Of a stretch of 60,920 nucleotides of DNA, positions 1-9,706 are shown piece by piece; within the stretch, counting starts at the first letter, position 1, and each line of letters starts with the position of its first letter. The notes below the pieces were generated by a model. It saw only the letters and a list, made by a program, of their open reading frames with translations, searched no databases and was not told the DNA's origin. Location: the NCBI GenBank assembly GCA_903828235.1, contig CAIKLM010000007.1, positions 1 through 60,920 on the forward strand. Reading direction: 5' to 3'. The translations under genes were made by a program, and so were the position numbers. This DNA is from an uncultured beta proteobacterium (GTDB lineage: Bacteria; Pseudomonadota; Gammaproteobacteria; Burkholderiales; Burkholderiaceae_C).

Positions 1-397
1 CGACACGCTGGCCGCGCGCCTGGGCACGCCGGCGCGCGCGCTGGCGGCGCAGCGCCAGGGCCTGGAGTCGCGCGCCCAGCGCCTGGCGCGCGCGCCGCTG
101 CTGACGCTGCAACAGCGCTACGACGCGCTGGGCCGCCTGGGCGAGCGGGCCCGGCGCGCACTGCGCGAGCGGCTCCACACCGAGCCGCTGCGTCTGGCGG
201 CGGCCGCGGCTCGGCTTGAAGCGCACGACCCCGCACGCGTGCTGCGCCGCGGCTACGCCTGGGTGCAGACGCTCGACGGCCGCCCCGTGGTGTCGGTGGC
301 CGGCCTGCGGGTCGGGCAGGCCGTGCGCGCCACCTGGGCCGACGGCACGGCCGAGGCCGAGGTGCTGCGCGTCGAAGCCCTGCCACCGCCCCGCTGA
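1..397 (+). CDS. xseA: exodeoxyribonuclease VII large subunit, C-terminal part
   Basis: This is the 3' end of a gene that begins before the window; 131 codons are visible, read from base 2, ending in TGA at 395-397. The visible part has a long Ala/Arg/Leu-rich helical stretch followed by the motif [10 protein letters not shown] and a small beta-rich tail ([18 protein letters not shown]), the usual ending of XseA, which with XseB degrades single-stranded DNA to oligonucleotides in the cytoplasm. xseA followed directly by sodB is a common order in Burkholderiales. The catalytic core is outside the window, so the call rests on the C-terminal domain and context. Confidence 0.85.
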   Translation, partial: DTLAARLGTPARALAAQRQGLESRAQRLARAPLLTLQQRYDALGRLGERARRALRERLHTEPLRLAAAAARLEAHDPARVLRRGYAWVQTLDGRPVVSVAGLRVGQAVRATWADGTAEAEVLRVEALPPPR

Positions 398-462
398 AGG
401 TGCGCTGCCTACAATCGCGCCCACCCCGGAATCCGCCACCCCATCAGGAAGCAACAGACACC

Positions 463-1044
463 ATGGAACACACCCTGCCGCCGCTGCCGTACGCCATCGA
501 CGCCCTGGCCCCGCACTACAGCCGGGAGACGCTGGAGTTCCACCACGGCAAGCACCACAACGCCTACGTGGTGAACCTCAACAACCTGCAGAAGGGCACC
601 GAGTTCGAGAGCATGTCGCTCGAGGACATCGTCCGGAAGAGCTCCGGCGGCGTCTACAACAACGCCGCGCAGATCTGGAACCACACGTTCTTCTGGAGCT
701 GCATGAAGCCCAATGGCGGCGGCGAGCCCACCGGCGCGCTGGCCGCGGCGATCAACGCCAAGTGGGGCAGCTACGCCGCCTTCCGCGAGGCCTTCGTCAA
801 GAGCGCCGTCGGCAACTTCGGCAGCGGCTGGACCTGGCTGGTGAAGAAGGCCGACGGCAGCGTCGACATTGTCAACATGGGCGCCGCCGGCACCCCGCTG
901 ACCACCGGCGACACCGCGCTGCTGACGGTGGACGTGTGGGAACACGCCTACTACATCGACTACCGCAACCTGCGCCCCAAGTTCGTCGAGACCTTCCTCG
1001 ACAAGCTGGTGAACTGGGAATTCGCGCAGAAGAACTTCGGCTGA
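463..1044 (+). CDS. sodB: superoxide dismutase, Fe type
   Basis: Encodes 193 residues, the normal length for a cytoplasmic Fe superoxide dismutase that converts superoxide to oxygen and peroxide. The N-terminus [20 protein letters not shown] is typical, with metal ligands in [17 protein letters not shown] and [13 protein letters not shown]. The ATG at 463 is chosen because homologues start here; an in-frame upstream GTG at 400 would add 21 residues unlike the family. A TACAAT box at 409-414 could be the -10 element, with AGGAAG before the start acting as a distant ribosome site. It is 65 bases after xseA. Confidence 0.97.
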   Translation: MEHTLPPLPYAIDALAPHYSRETLEFHHGKHHNAYVVNLNNLQKGTEFESMSLEDIVRKSSGGVYNNAAQIWNHTFFWSCMKPNGGGEPTGALAAAINAKWGSYAAFREAFVKSAVGNFGSGWTWLVKKADGSVDIVNMGAAGTPLTTGDTALLTVDVWEHAYYIDYRNLRPKFVETFLDKLVNWEFAQKNFG

Positions 1045-1066
1045 TCCCGGGCCGGTCGGTGGCGCG

Positions 1067-1747
1067 ATGAGGGTCCTGCTCGTCGAGGACGACCACGCGC
1101 TCACCGTCGGCATGCGCCACGCGCTGCAGGCCGAGGGCTGGCGCGTGGACGTGCTGGCCTGCGGCGAGCAGGCCAGCCACGCCGGCCTGACCGCCGAGCA
1201 CGACGTGGCCGTGCTCGATCTGGGCCTGCCGCGCCGCAGTGGCATGGAGGTGCTGCGCCACTGGCGCCAGCGCGGCGCGACGATGCCCGTGCTGCTGCTG
1301 ACCGCTCGCGACCAGCTCGCCGACCGTGTGGCCGGGCTCGACGCCGGTGCCGACGACTACCTCGTCAAGCCCTTCGACCTGCCCGAGCTGCTGGCGCGGC
1401 TGCGTGCCCTGGGCCGGCGCGCCGCCGGTCGGGCGGAGAACACCCTGTCGCTGGGCGAACTGGTGCTTCACGTGGCCGACCGCGAGCTGCGACACCGCGG
1501 CGAGCGGGTGGCGCTGTCGCCGCGCGAGCTGGCCCTGACGGAACTGCTGATGCAGCGCGCTGGGCGCGTCGTGCCCAAGGAGCAGATCGTGGCGCGACTC
1601 TCGAGCTGGGAGTCGGACTTCAGCGAGAACTCCGTCGAGGTCTACGTGCACCGCCTGCGCAAGCGCTTCGGCGAGCTGGGCGTCGTCATCCGCACGGTGC
1701 GCGGCTTCGGCTACGTGATGGAGGCGGCCGAGTCGTCGCCGTCATGA
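1067..1747 (+). CDS. OmpR/PhoB-family response regulator
   Basis: 226 residues. The N-terminal receiver domain starts MRVLLVEDDHAL, carries the phosphoacceptor Asp in VAVLDLGLP, the conserved Thr in LLLTARD and the Lys in LVKPFD. The C-terminal half is a winged helix (LSPRELALTELLM, NSVEVYVHRLRKRF, IRTVRGFGYVM) that binds DNA. It is 22 bases after sodB and followed by its likely partner kinase at 1821. The QseB/TctD-like subgroup fits the kinase type next to it, but the signal and target genes cannot be read from sequence. Confidence 0.95.
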   Translation: MRVLLVEDDHALTVGMRHALQAEGWRVDVLACGEQASHAGLTAEHDVAVLDLGLPRRSGMEVLRHWRQRGATMPVLLLTARDQLADRVAGLDAGADDYLVKPFDLPELLARLRALGRRAAGRAENTLSLGELVLHVADRELRHRGERVALSPRELALTELLMQRAGRVVPKEQIVARLSSWESDFSENSVEVYVHRLRKRFGELGVVIRTVRGFGYVMEAAESSPS

Positions 1748-1820
1748 GCAGCCCGGGCTGCGCCGTCCCGGGCTGCGCCGTGGGTGCCGCCCCCGCACGG
1801 GCGGCTCCGAGGGGCGGGCG

Positions 1821-3218
1821 GTGAGGGCGTCGCAGGTGCCCACGCTGGCCCGGCGGCTGCTGGTGCCGCTGGCCTGGATCTGGCTGGTGGGGCTGGGCGT
1901 GGCGGTGACCGGCGCTGCGTACATCGCGCGGGATGCGGCGCAGCAGGCCTTCGACCGCTCGCTGCGCGACGAGGCCTCGGCCATCGCGGCCCGCGTGATC
2001 TGGTCCGACCGGGGGCCGCTGCTCGACGTCAGCCGCCAGATCATGGAGCTGCTGACCTGGGACAGCGTGGACCGCAACGGCTTCGTGATGGTCGACATCG
2101 AGGGCATGGTGCTGGCCGGCGATGCCGCGGTGCCGGTGCCGCCCTTCGACGTCGCCAGCCTCGAGCAGCCGCAGCTCTTCGACGCCCGCTACCAGGGCCA
2201 GCCGGTCCGAGGCGCGGTGTTCTCGGTGACCAGCCCGATGATCGACCGGAGGGTCTCGATCATCGTCGTCGAGACCACCACCAAGCGGGCGGCGCTGGTG
2301 CGCGACCTTCAGCTGGCCATCGTGCTGCCGGCGCTCGCGCTGGGGCTGGTCACCTTCGGCCTTCTGGGCTGGGGCGTCAACCGCGGCCTGCGGCCGCTGC
2401 GCCGGCTCAGTGGCGAGATCGGCCTGCGCGAGCTGCACGACTGGCGGCCGCTGCCGCTGCAGCGCGTGCCGGCCGAGGCGCTGCCCATGGTGGAGCGCAT
2501 CAACGACCTCATGCTCGACGTGCAGCACTCGGTGGCGCTGCAGCGGCGATTCGTGGCCGACGCGGCGCACCAGTTGCGCACGCCGGTGGCCGGCATCCGC
2601 GTGCTCGCGCAGGAACTCGAGCGCGAGCTTCAGCGCGCCGGCGTCGAGCCCGGCCGCGCGCTGCTGGCCGAGCTGCAGAGTTCGACCCAGCGGTTGTCGC
2701 GCCTGATCGGCCAGTTGCTGAGTCTGGCCAGCTCGGAGACCTCGCTCACGCTGCAGGGCGAGCAGGCCACGATGGACATCGTGCCCCTGGTGCGAGAGGC
2801 CGCCGAACCTCAGGTCTTGGAGGCACTCCGCCAAGGCCGGCAGATCGAGCTCGACGCGCCCGGGCGGCCCGTGCCGGCGCGCGCACACCCCATCTGGCTG
2901 GGCGAGGTGGTAGCCAACCTGCTGGACAACGCGCGGCGCTACGGCGGCGGGCAGATCCGGCTGCGCGTCGTGCCGCTGGACGGCGGCGGCGCCGAGGTGG
3001 TGGTGGAGGACGACGGCCCCGGGGTGCGCCCTGACGAGCTGCCGCGGCTGTTCGAGCCCTTCTGGCGTGGCGAGCGCGCCGACCTCCGCAGCGACGGGGG
3101 CACCGGCCTGGGGCTGGCCATCGCGCACGAGATCGTCACGCGGCTGGGCGGCACGCTCGAGGCAGCGACGCGGCCGCAGGTCGACGGCATGCGCTTCACG
3201 GTGCGGCTGGCGGCCTGA
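1821..3218 (+). CDS. sensor histidine kinase, TctE/QseC type
   Basis: 465 residues starting at GTG; GGGGCGG lies a few bases upstream. One membrane helix near residues 15-35, a periplasmic sensor region beginning AFDRSLRDEASAIAARV (the 2CSK_N pattern typical of TctE-like kinases), a second helix near 155-175, a HAMP-like linker, the phospho-His motif ADAAHQLRTPVAG, and ATP-binding boxes EVVANLLDNARRYG, DDGPGV, FWRGE and GGTGLGLAI. It phosphorylates the regulator encoded 73 bases upstream. Subfamilies of this type sense tricarboxylates or catechol-like signals, but the ligand here is unknown. Confidence 0.93.
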   Translation: MRASQVPTLARRLLVPLAWIWLVGLGVAVTGAAYIARDAAQQAFDRSLRDEASAIAARVIWSDRGPLLDVSRQIMELLTWDSVDRNGFVMVDIEGMVLAGDAAVPVPPFDVASLEQPQLFDARYQGQPVRGAVFSVTSPMIDRRVSIIVVETTTKRAALVRDLQLAIVLPALALGLVTFGLLGWGVNRGLRPLRRLSGEIGLRELHDWRPLPLQRVPAEALPMVERINDLMLDVQHSVALQRRFVADAAHQLRTPVAGIRVLAQELERELQRAGVEPGRALLAELQSSTQRLSRLIGQLLSLASSETSLTLQGEQATMDIVPLVREAAEPQVLEALRQGRQIELDAPGRPVPARAHPIWLGEVVANLLDNARRYGGGQIRLRVVPLDGGGAEVVVEDDGPGVRPDELPRLFEPFWRGERADLRSDGGTGLGLAIAHEIVTRLGGTLEAATRPQVDGMRFTVRLAA

Positions 3219-3220
3219 GC

Positions 3221-3265
3221 GGCCCGCGGGCCGATCGGCCGGAACTGGGCGCTTTTTGGTCGACT
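3221..3265 (+). terminator. possible weak terminator after the two-component pair
   Basis: Two overlapping GC palindromes (GGCCCGCGGGCC and GGCCGATCGGCC, 3221-3240) are followed by the T runs GCTTTTTGG and CTTTTTGG. The T tracts are separated from the stems by about 10 bases, so this may not be an efficient intrinsic terminator. It fills most of the 159-base gap before the next gene. Confidence 0.35.
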
Positions 3266-3377
3266 TTTTGGGTGCTCCGCCGGTGCGGCTTGCCGTCACG
3301 ATCGGGCTGCGTCGGCCACCCGGGCGGGCAGCCGCGTGCGCCGCGGAGGACCGACCGGTGCCTCAGGAGAGCCACCC

Positions 3378-5183
3378 ATGCCACTGTTCAGCGTCAAGAA
3401 GCGATCCGATGCCGTGCCCGCGGCCCGCGAGTCGCGCGTGCGGATCATGCTCGTGGACGACGAGCCCGCCAACCTGGCGGCGCTGTCGGCCCTGCTGGGC
3501 GACGACTACGAAGTCCTGACCGCAGCCGACGGTGAAGCGGCCTACGAGGCGCTGCTGTCGATGCAGGACCGCGACGGCATTGCACTGGTCATCAGCGACC
3601 AGCGCATGCCGCGGCTCACCGGCACCCAGTTGCTGGAGCGGCTCAAGTCGCTGATGCCGCAGACGCTGCGCATCATCCTCACGGGCTATTCCGACCTGCA
3701 GGCGATCCTCGACTCGCTCAACCGCGCGGAGATCTACCGCTACGTCTCAAAGCCGGTCGACCGCGACGATCTGCTGCTGACCGTCAAGCGCGCGGTGGAG
3801 GCCTACGAACTGCGCCAGCGGGTCGACCAGACCAACAGGATCCTGCAGCACCAGGCGCTGCACGACCCGCTGACCGGCCTGCCCAATCGGCGCTCACTCG
3901 ATGGCGACCTGGCCCGTGCGCTCGTCGGTGGGCGGCCTGCCGCCGAGCCGCTGGCGCTGCTGATGATGGAGCTCGACCGGTTCAAGCCCGTCGTGGCCGG
4001 CCATGGCTACGCGTTCGGCGACGAGCTGCTGGCGGCAGCGGCCCGACGGATGCAGGACAGCGCCGAGCGGCTGCGGGACGAATTTCCCGGGGCGCGCATC
4101 TACCGTTTCGACGGCGCGATCTTCGCGGCCATTCTCCCCGCGCCGGGCGGGCACCCGTCGGTCGAGCGCTTCGCCCGGGCGCTGATCGAGAGCCTGCACG
4201 AGCCCCTGGAGATCCACGGGGTGGCGGTCCACCTCAACCTCAAGCTCGGCGCGGCGCTGCACCCCGAGCACGGCACCGGCCCCACCGAGCTGATGCGCAA
4301 CACCGATGCCGCCTTCCTGCACGCCACCCAGGTGGCGGGCAGCAGCGCCATCTTCTACCGGCCCGAGATGAACCAGCGCTCGGAACGCATGCTCACGCTC
4401 GAGCAGGATCTGCGCGGCGCCGCCAGGCGCGGCGAACTGAGGCTGTTCTACCAGCCGCAGCTCGAGCTGCAGACCGGCCGCCTCGTGGGCGTCGAGGCCT
4501 TGCTGCGCTGGCAGCACCCGCGGCACGGGCTCGTGCCCCCCATCGACTTCATCCCGCTGGCCGAGATCAACGGCCACATCGTCGCGCTCGGCCACTGGGT
4601 GCTGCACGAGGCCTGCCGCCAAGGCGCTGCCTGGCGCGCGGCCGGCCTGCCGCTGGTGGTGGCGGTGAACATCTCCGCCGCGCAGTTTCACCATCCCGAC
4701 TTCCTGCAGCAGGTCAGCGGCGCGCTGGCCGAGCACGGGCTGCCCCCCGAGACGCTGGAGCTGGAGATCACCGAGAGCGTCTCGGTGGCCGACGTCGAGC
4801 ACTGCATCTCGGTGATGAAGGCGCTGCGCGCGATGGGCTTGCGGCTGTCGATCGACGACTTCGGGACCGGCTACTCCTCGCTGACGTACCTGAAGTCGTT
4901 CCCGCTCGACAACCTGAAGGTCGACCAGTCGTTCGTGAGGCCGATGCTCAGCCACCCCGACAACGAGGCCATCACGCGCACCGTCGTCACGCTGGGCCAC
5001 ACGCTGGGGCTGAAGGTCATCGCCGAAGGCGTCGAGACCGAGGCCCACCTGGAGAAGCTGCGCGAGCTGGGCTGCGACGTGGTGCAGGGCTACCTCTTCG
5101 CGCGCCCGCTGCCCGCGGCGGAGCTGCAGGCCTGGGCCGAGGCCCGGGCCCAGGCCCCCGCCGGCCAGGCGGTCACCACCTGA
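3378..5183 (+). CDS. REC - degenerate GGDEF - EAL cyclic-di-GMP phosphodiesterase
   Basis: 601 residues; the ATG at 3378 follows AGGAGA at 3365-3370. The N-terminal receiver domain (about residues 17-140) has LVDDEPANL, the Asp in [13 protein letters not shown] and the Lys in YRYVSKPVD, the RpfG-like type. The middle GGDEF-like domain starts normally ([13 protein letters not shown]) but its active loop reads [10 protein letters not shown], so it should not make cyclic-di-GMP. The EAL domain keeps all key elements: [42 protein letters not shown] and [10 protein letters not shown]. It should therefore hydrolyse cyclic-di-GMP under phosphorylation control, probably by the kinases encoded downstream. 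Confidence 0.95.
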   Translation: MPLFSVKKRSDAVPAARESRVRIMLVDDEPANLAALSALLGDDYEVLTAADGEAAYEALLSMQDRDGIALVISDQRMPRLTGTQLLERLKSLMPQTLRIILTGYSDLQAILDSLNRAEIYRYVSKPVDRDDLLLTVKRAVEAYELRQRVDQTNRILQHQALHDPLTGLPNRRSLDGDLARALVGGRPAAEPLALLMMELDRFKPVVAGHGYAFGDELLAAAARRMQDSAERLRDEFPGARIYRFDGAIFAAILPAPGGHPSVERFARALIESLHEPLEIHGVAVHLNLKLGAALHPEHGTGPTELMRNTDAAFLHATQVAGSSAIFYRPEMNQRSERMLTLEQDLRGAARRGELRLFYQPQLELQTGRLVGVEALLRWQHPRHGLVPPIDFIPLAEINGHIVALGHWVLHEACRQGAAWRAAGLPLVVAVNISAAQFHHPDFLQQVSGALAEHGLPPETLELEITESVSVADVEHCISVMKALRAMGLRLSIDDFGTGYSSLTYLKSFPLDNLKVDQSFVRPMLSHPDNEAITRTVVTLGHTLGLKVIAEGVETEAHLEKLRELGCDVVQGYLFARPLPAAELQAWAEARAQAPAGQAVTT

Positions 5184-5194
5184 GGCTGTCGCCC

Positions 5195-6457
5195 ATGCAG
5201 CCCTCAGCCGCGGAACCGACAGCCCTGGCCCCGTCGGACGAACCGTCCACGCCGCGGGCCCTGTTGCTGCTGGCTGACGCCACCGAAGCCCGCCTGCTGG
5301 CGCAGTGGCTGTCGGCGCAGGGCTGCGACGTAGAGCACGTTCCCGCGCCCGGTGACGCCGCAGTCGGCCAGCCAGGCCGGGAGGGGCCGGATCTCGTCTT
5401 CATCGACGCCGCGGCGCTGCGCAGCCACGGCCCCGCCGCCTGCCGGCAGGCGCGCCAGCGCTGGCTGCCCCAGGGCGGCGCGCTGTTCATCTGCGGCCAC
5501 CCGGCCGACGAGGTGCTGGCCCAGCCGGCGCTGCCCGAAGGTGCCAGCGACTGGCTGCGTCCGCCGCTGGGCACGGCCGACATGGCGGCGCGGCTGCGGC
5601 CCCACGTCGAGCTCGCGCGGCTGCGCCGCCTGGCCGGCCAGCAGCAGCGCCGCCTGAAGGCGCTGCAGGACGCACTGCAGGCGCAGGAACCGCTGGCCAC
5701 GCTCGGGATGCTGGGCACCAGCCTTGCGCACGAGGTCAGCAATCCCAACCACTTCGTCCAGCTCAGCGCGGACAACCTCCGCGACGAGCTCGGCCGTTTC
5801 CGCGCCCATCTCGACACCCTGCTCGACGACGACGCCGACCCGGAGATCCGCGCCGACTTCACGCGGCGCTTCGAGCGGCTCGAGCAGCACCTCGGCCTCG
5901 TGCGCGACGGCTGCCGGCACATCTCGGCGGTGGTGCAGGCCATGCGCCCGCATGCCCGCACGGGGGCCGCAGCCACGGATGACATCGACGTCGCCGACGT
6001 GCTGGAGCGGTCGGTGCGGCTGGTCAAGGTGGCCTTCGGGCAGTCGGTGCGATTCGAGCTCGACCTGCGCGACCGGGCTCCGGTGCGCTGCAGCCCCGGC
6101 CCGCTGCAGCAGGTCTTCGTGAACCTGCTGGTTAACGCCTGCCAGGCCATCGAGGCCCGAGCGGCCGATGAAGGGAGCCGTGAGCCGGGTGTGGTGCGCG
6201 CCGTCAGCCGCCTGCAGGCCGGGCGCCTGCGCCTGGGTGTCGTCGACGACGGCTGCGGCATGAGCGACGAGGTGCGGCAGCGCCTGTTCGAGCCCTTCTT
6301 CACCACCAAGGACGCCGCGCGCGGCACCGGGCTGGGCATGGGCATCTGCCTGGAGATCGTGCAGGGGCTGGGGGGCGACATCGAGGTGCGCTCGGAGCTG
6401 GGGAAGGGCACGGAGATCTGGCTGAACCTGCCCGTGGCCGTCGGGAGCGGCGAATGA
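5195..6457 (+). CDS. soluble histidine kinase with N-terminal REC-like domain
   Basis: 420 residues with no membrane helix. Residues 20-140 have a receiver-like pattern (ALLLLADATEARLLA, DLVFIDA) but RPP replaces the usual Lys-Pro of beta-5, so this may be a pseudo-receiver. A helical linker leads to the H-box LAHEVSNPNHF, then ATP-binding motifs VFVNLLVNACQAIE, VDDGCGMSDE, FEPFFTTKD and GTGLGMGICLEIV. It starts 12 bases after the EAL gene and overlaps the next kinase by the ATGA junction at 6454-6457, so the three are likely one operon. It is a candidate donor of phosphate to the REC-EAL protein. Confidence 0.92.
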   Translation: MQPSAAEPTALAPSDEPSTPRALLLLADATEARLLAQWLSAQGCDVEHVPAPGDAAVGQPGREGPDLVFIDAAALRSHGPAACRQARQRWLPQGGALFICGHPADEVLAQPALPEGASDWLRPPLGTADMAARLRPHVELARLRRLAGQQQRRLKALQDALQAQEPLATLGMLGTSLAHEVSNPNHFVQLSADNLRDELGRFRAHLDTLLDDDADPEIRADFTRRFERLEQHLGLVRDGCRHISAVVQAMRPHARTGAAATDDIDVADVLERSVRLVKVAFGQSVRFELDLRDRAPVRCSPGPLQQVFVNLLVNACQAIEARAADEGSREPGVVRAVSRLQAGRLRLGVVDDGCGMSDEVRQRLFEPFFTTKDAARGTGLGMGICLEIVQGLGGDIEVRSELGKGTEIWLNLPVAVGSGE

Positions 6458-9180
6458 GGCTGGCTTTCGCCGCGCTGCGACGCCTGGGCCCTTGGGTGCT
6501 GCCGGCACTGCTGTTGCTGCTGGCGCTGTCGCGAGCCGTCGCGGCACCGGCACCGGCGGCCGAGGGGGAGCGGACGCTCGTGCTGCAGCCCGACATGCGG
6601 CAGGTACCGCTCGGGTTGCTGCTCGACGTGCTGGAGGACGCGGACCACCGCCTGGACATCGAGCAGCTCATCGCCCGTGGCGACGCGCTTCCCTGGCGCC
6701 CCAGCGGAAGCGCCGTGCCCTCCTTTGGCCTCAGCACCTCGGCCTACTGGCTGCGCCTGCGCTTCGACAACCGGGCGGGGCTGCAGTCCTGGCTGCTGGA
6801 GCTGGGCTACGCGCCGCTGGAACACATCCGGCTGCACCTGCAGTTGCCCGACGGCACCGTGCGCACGCTCGAAGGCGGCAGTGCGCTGCCCATGGAGCGG
6901 CGGCCCGTCGCGCACGCGCGCCACGTCTTCCCGCTGGACTTGCCGCCCGAGGGCACGCTCTGGATCCGGGCGCACAGCGCGGGCAGCGTCAGCCTGCCGC
7001 TGACGCTGTGGCAGCCGGCGGAGTTCCACCTCCACGACGGTCGCGTCTCGCTGGCCCAGGGCGCGTTCATCGGCCTGATGCTGGCGCTGCTCCTGATCAA
7101 CCTTATCGCAGGCGCGGTCAGCCGCGAGTCCGTCCACTTCATATACGGGGTCAGTTCGGCCTCCTACCTGGCCTACTTCGTGAGTGGAGAGGGCCTCGGG
7201 CAGCTCCACTTCTGGCCTGCCCAGCCGGCCTTGACGGCGACGGTATCGAGTGTCTCGGCGGCCTTGGGGGCCGCGGCATCCTGCCTGTTCGCCTACGAGG
7301 TGCTGGAGAGCCGGCGGCGGCAGTGCCCGACAGGGCGGCTGCTGCTCGGCCTGGCCGCGCTGAGCGCACTGCTGTCCCTGTTGCAGCTGAGCGGCCTGCT
7401 GACCTATCGCACGAGCATCCAGATCCTGCTCGTGCTGATCGGCTCCAGCTGCCTGCTGCTGCCCGTGACCGCGCTGCTGGCACACAAGCGCGGCGTGGCG
7501 GTCGCGCGCTTCGTTCTGTTCGGCTGGCTGTTCCAGCTCCTGGGCGTGTTCGTGACGGTGCTGCGGCTGTTCGGCGTGGTGCCGGGGGGGCTGCTGACCG
7601 AGCACTCGGCGAGCCTGGGCTTCGCCGTCGGGACGATGCTGCTGACGATGGCGTTGGCGGTGCGGCTGCGGCAGCTCAAGGCCGAGAACGAGGCCGCGCT
7701 GGCCGATCAGCTCCGCGCCAGGCAGGCGGCTGCCCAGGCGCGCGAGGAAGCGCTGCTGGCCGAAGTCGGCGCCAGCAAGGCCGCCGGCCTGGCCGAGGCG
7801 CTGGCGACGCTGGAAGAACTGGGCCGGATCGGGCGCGAGGTCACCGGCAACGTCGACCGCGAGGCGGTGTTCACGACGCTGCACCGCCACCTGCAACGGC
7901 TGATGGACGGGCACGGGTTCGCGCTTTTCCGCGTCGACTCGGCGCTGGCCACGCGCAGCCTGCTGTGCGGCGTCGAGGGTGGGCGTCGCCTGCCCGAGTC
8001 CGACGCGGTCCTGTCCGCGGACGACCCGGCGCGCCGCTGCGTCCGTGAACGGCGGGTCGTGCTGGAGGGCTTCGCGCCCGGCGAGGTGGCCGTGGCATCG
8101 GATGCCGCGCAGACGCTCAGCGTGATGTGCGCGCCGCTGTTCGCGGGCGAGCGGCTGCTGGGCGTGCTGACCGTGCGGTCGACGCGCGCGCAGGCCTACG
8201 GCGAGCGCGAGGTGGCGATCTTCGAGACCCTGTGCGCCTACGCCGCGATCGCGCTGGCCAACGCCGAGACCTTCCAAGCGCTGCACGCGGCGCAGGCGCG
8301 CATCGTGCAGCAGGAGAAGATGGCCTCGCTGGGTGTCCTCACCGCCGGCATGGCGCACGAGATCAACAACCCCGCGCACTTCGCGCGGCTGGCCGGGCAG
8401 AACGCGGCGGCTCAGGTGGACGCGTTGCGCGGCTTCATCGACAGCCTGCTCGGCGCGGACACCGACCCCGCGATCGTGCAGGCCTTCGAGTCGCGCTTCG
8501 CGCAGATCCGGGCCTCGCTGCAAACCAGTTCCGAAGGGATCGATCGCATCGCGCGCGTGATCCAGCGCCTGCGTGCAGAGAACCCGGAGGGCGTCGGCAT
8601 CGTGGAAGACGCCGACGTGGTGTCGCTGCTGGAGTCGGCCTGGCAGACCTTCGAGCCGTCGGCCCGGGTGGCGCTGTCGCTGAAGACCGACTTCGGGATC
8701 CGGCCGACGCGGGCCTGCGCGGTGGCGGAGGTCAAGCAGCTGTTCCTGGCGCTACTCGGCAACGCGCACGACGCCATCGAGTCGGCGAAGCGCCCCGGCA
8801 TCATTGCGCTGTCCGCGCGCGAACGCGGCGCGGGTGCGCAGCGCGAGGTGATCATCGAGGTGCGCGACAACGGCATCGGCATCGCACCGCCCCACCTGGA
8901 CCGCGTCTTCGACCCGTTCTTCACCACCAAGCCGGTGGGCCAGGGCATGGGGCTGGGCCTGTCGATGGCGCGCGGCACGGCGCTGCGGCACGGCTGGCGA
9001 TTGCACGCGGCCTCGGTGGCCGGCGAGGGCTCGGTCTTCACGCTGGTGCTGCCGCTTCCAGAGGGCGGGAGCGCGGGACTGGCCGACGGGGTGTCCGCCT
9101 ACGCATCGCCGGTGGCCGCACAGGCCGCAGGCGGTCCGCCGACGGTCGGCGGGGAACCGGCCCCACACCCGGCGGCGTAG
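6454..9180 (+). CDS. 7TMR-DISM membrane histidine kinase with GAF domain
   Basis: 908 residues. A signal peptide (cleavage near AVAAPAPAA) is followed by an extracytoplasmic beta-sandwich (about 40-200; STSAYWLRLRFDN is characteristic of 7TMR-DISM extracellular domains), seven predicted membrane helices (about 205-410), a coiled-coil linker, a GAF domain (about 455-600) and a kinase core with H-box MAHEINNPAHF, N-box FLALLGNAHDAIE, DNGIGI, FFTTKPVG and GMGLGLSMA. The C-terminal 40 residues are low complexity. It closes the signalling operon that starts at 3378. Its H-box helix and the following insertion closely resemble those of the preceding kinase, suggesting tandem paralogues. Confidence 0.93.
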   Translation: MRLAFAALRRLGPWVLPALLLLLALSRAVAAPAPAAEGERTLVLQPDMRQVPLGLLLDVLEDADHRLDIEQLIARGDALPWRPSGSAVPSFGLSTSAYWLRLRFDNRAGLQSWLLELGYAPLEHIRLHLQLPDGTVRTLEGGSALPMERRPVAHARHVFPLDLPPEGTLWIRAHSAGSVSLPLTLWQPAEFHLHDGRVSLAQGAFIGLMLALLLINLIAGAVSRESVHFIYGVSSASYLAYFVSGEGLGQLHFWPAQPALTATVSSVSAALGAAASCLFAYEVLESRRRQCPTGRLLLGLAALSALLSLLQLSGLLTYRTSIQILLVLIGSSCLLLPVTALLAHKRGVAVARFVLFGWLFQLLGVFVTVLRLFGVVPGGLLTEHSASLGFAVGTMLLTMALAVRLRQLKAENEAALADQLRARQAAAQAREEALLAEVGASKAAGLAEALATLEELGRIGREVTGNVDREAVFTTLHRHLQRLMDGHGFALFRVDSALATRSLLCGVEGGRRLPESDAVLSADDPARRCVRERRVVLEGFAPGEVAVASDAAQTLSVMCAPLFAGERLLGVLTVRSTRAQAYGEREVAIFETLCAYAAIALANAETFQALHAAQARIVQQEKMASLGVLTAGMAHEINNPAHFARLAGQNAAAQVDALRGFIDSLLGADTDPAIVQAFESRFAQIRASLQTSSEGIDRIARVIQRLRAENPEGVGIVEDADVVSLLESAWQTFEPSARVALSLKTDFGIRPTRACAVAEVKQLFLALLGNAHDAIESAKRPGIIALSARERGAGAQREVIIEVRDNGIGIAPPHLDRVFDPFFTTKPVGQGMGLGLSMARGTALRHGWRLHAASVAGEGSVFTLVLPLPEGGSAGLADGVSAYASPVAAQAAGGPPTVGGEPAPHPAA

Positions 9181-9214
9181 GCGCCGCCTGCGAAAACCCT
9201 GGCCCGGGCGCCGG

Positions 9215-9673
9215 CTACGGCCGGAACGGCTTGCCGCTAAAGCGCGCACCCGGCTGGATGCCGCGCTTGGCGAACCAGCCCTGGTTCATCTCGAGCGCGA
9301 AGCGGACCGGCCGCTCGGAGCAGTGCGACTGCTCGGACCTGGGCGTCATGTCGGCCAGGTTGACGATGGTGCCGTCGTCGGCGATGAACGCGATGCTCAG
9401 CGGCAACAGCGTATTGCGCATCCAGAAGCAGCGCACGCCGGGCTCCTGGCTCACGAACAGCATGCCCTCGTTCGTGCCCATGCTGGTGCGGAACATCATG
9501 CCGGTGGCCTGCTGCTCGGGCGTGACGGCGAGCTCGGCCTGCACGACGTGGATGCCGATGGTCAGCGGCGTGGTGGGCAGCTTGGGCTGCGGGCCGGTCT
9601 GCGCGGCGGCAGGGGCCGCGGCCAGGACGAACAGGATCGGGGCCAGGGCGGTGAGGCGCTTGATCGATGTCAT
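9215..9673 (-). CDS. secreted DUF192 protein
   Basis: 152 residues with a clear signal peptide (MTSIKRLTALAPILFVLAAAPAAAQ) and one DUF192 (UPF0127) domain: ELAVTPEQQATGMMFRTSM, FWMRNTLLPLSIAFI and VRFALEMNQGWF. The family is widespread, periplasmic in many proteobacteria, and has no firmly known function. It converges with the kinase gene at 9180 and is back to back with the cbb3 cluster; the 33 bases between its start and the fixI start must hold both promoters. Confidence 0.93.
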   Translation of the reverse strand: MTSIKRLTALAPILFVLAAAPAAAQTGPQPKLPTTPLTIGIHVVQAELAVTPEQQATGMMFRTSMGTNEGMLFVSQEPGVRCFWMRNTLLPLSIAFIADDGTIVNLADMTPRSEQSHCSERPVRFALEMNQGWFAKRGIQPGARFSGKPFRP

Positions 9674-9695
9674 GGAACGTGCCGGATGTGCCGGC

Positions 9696-9701
9696 TAGAT
9701 T
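9696..9701 (+). promoter_or_regulatory. -10-like TAGATT box for a probably leaderless fixI
   Basis: TAGATT ends five bases before the GTG at 9707 and no Shine-Dalgarno sequence lies between, so transcription would begin at or next to the start codon. No good -35 box is visible, which would fit an activated promoter. Confidence 0.45.
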
Positions 9702-9706
9702 ATCGT

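Noticed and set aside
3878..4150. Active diguanylate cyclase domain
   Set aside because: The GGDEF signature loop is replaced by RFDGAIF, so synthesis of cyclic-di-GMP is unlikely.
5173..8523. Open frame of 1116 codons on the minus strand
   Set aside because: Antisense of the two histidine kinases, with the same repetitive composition as other shadows.
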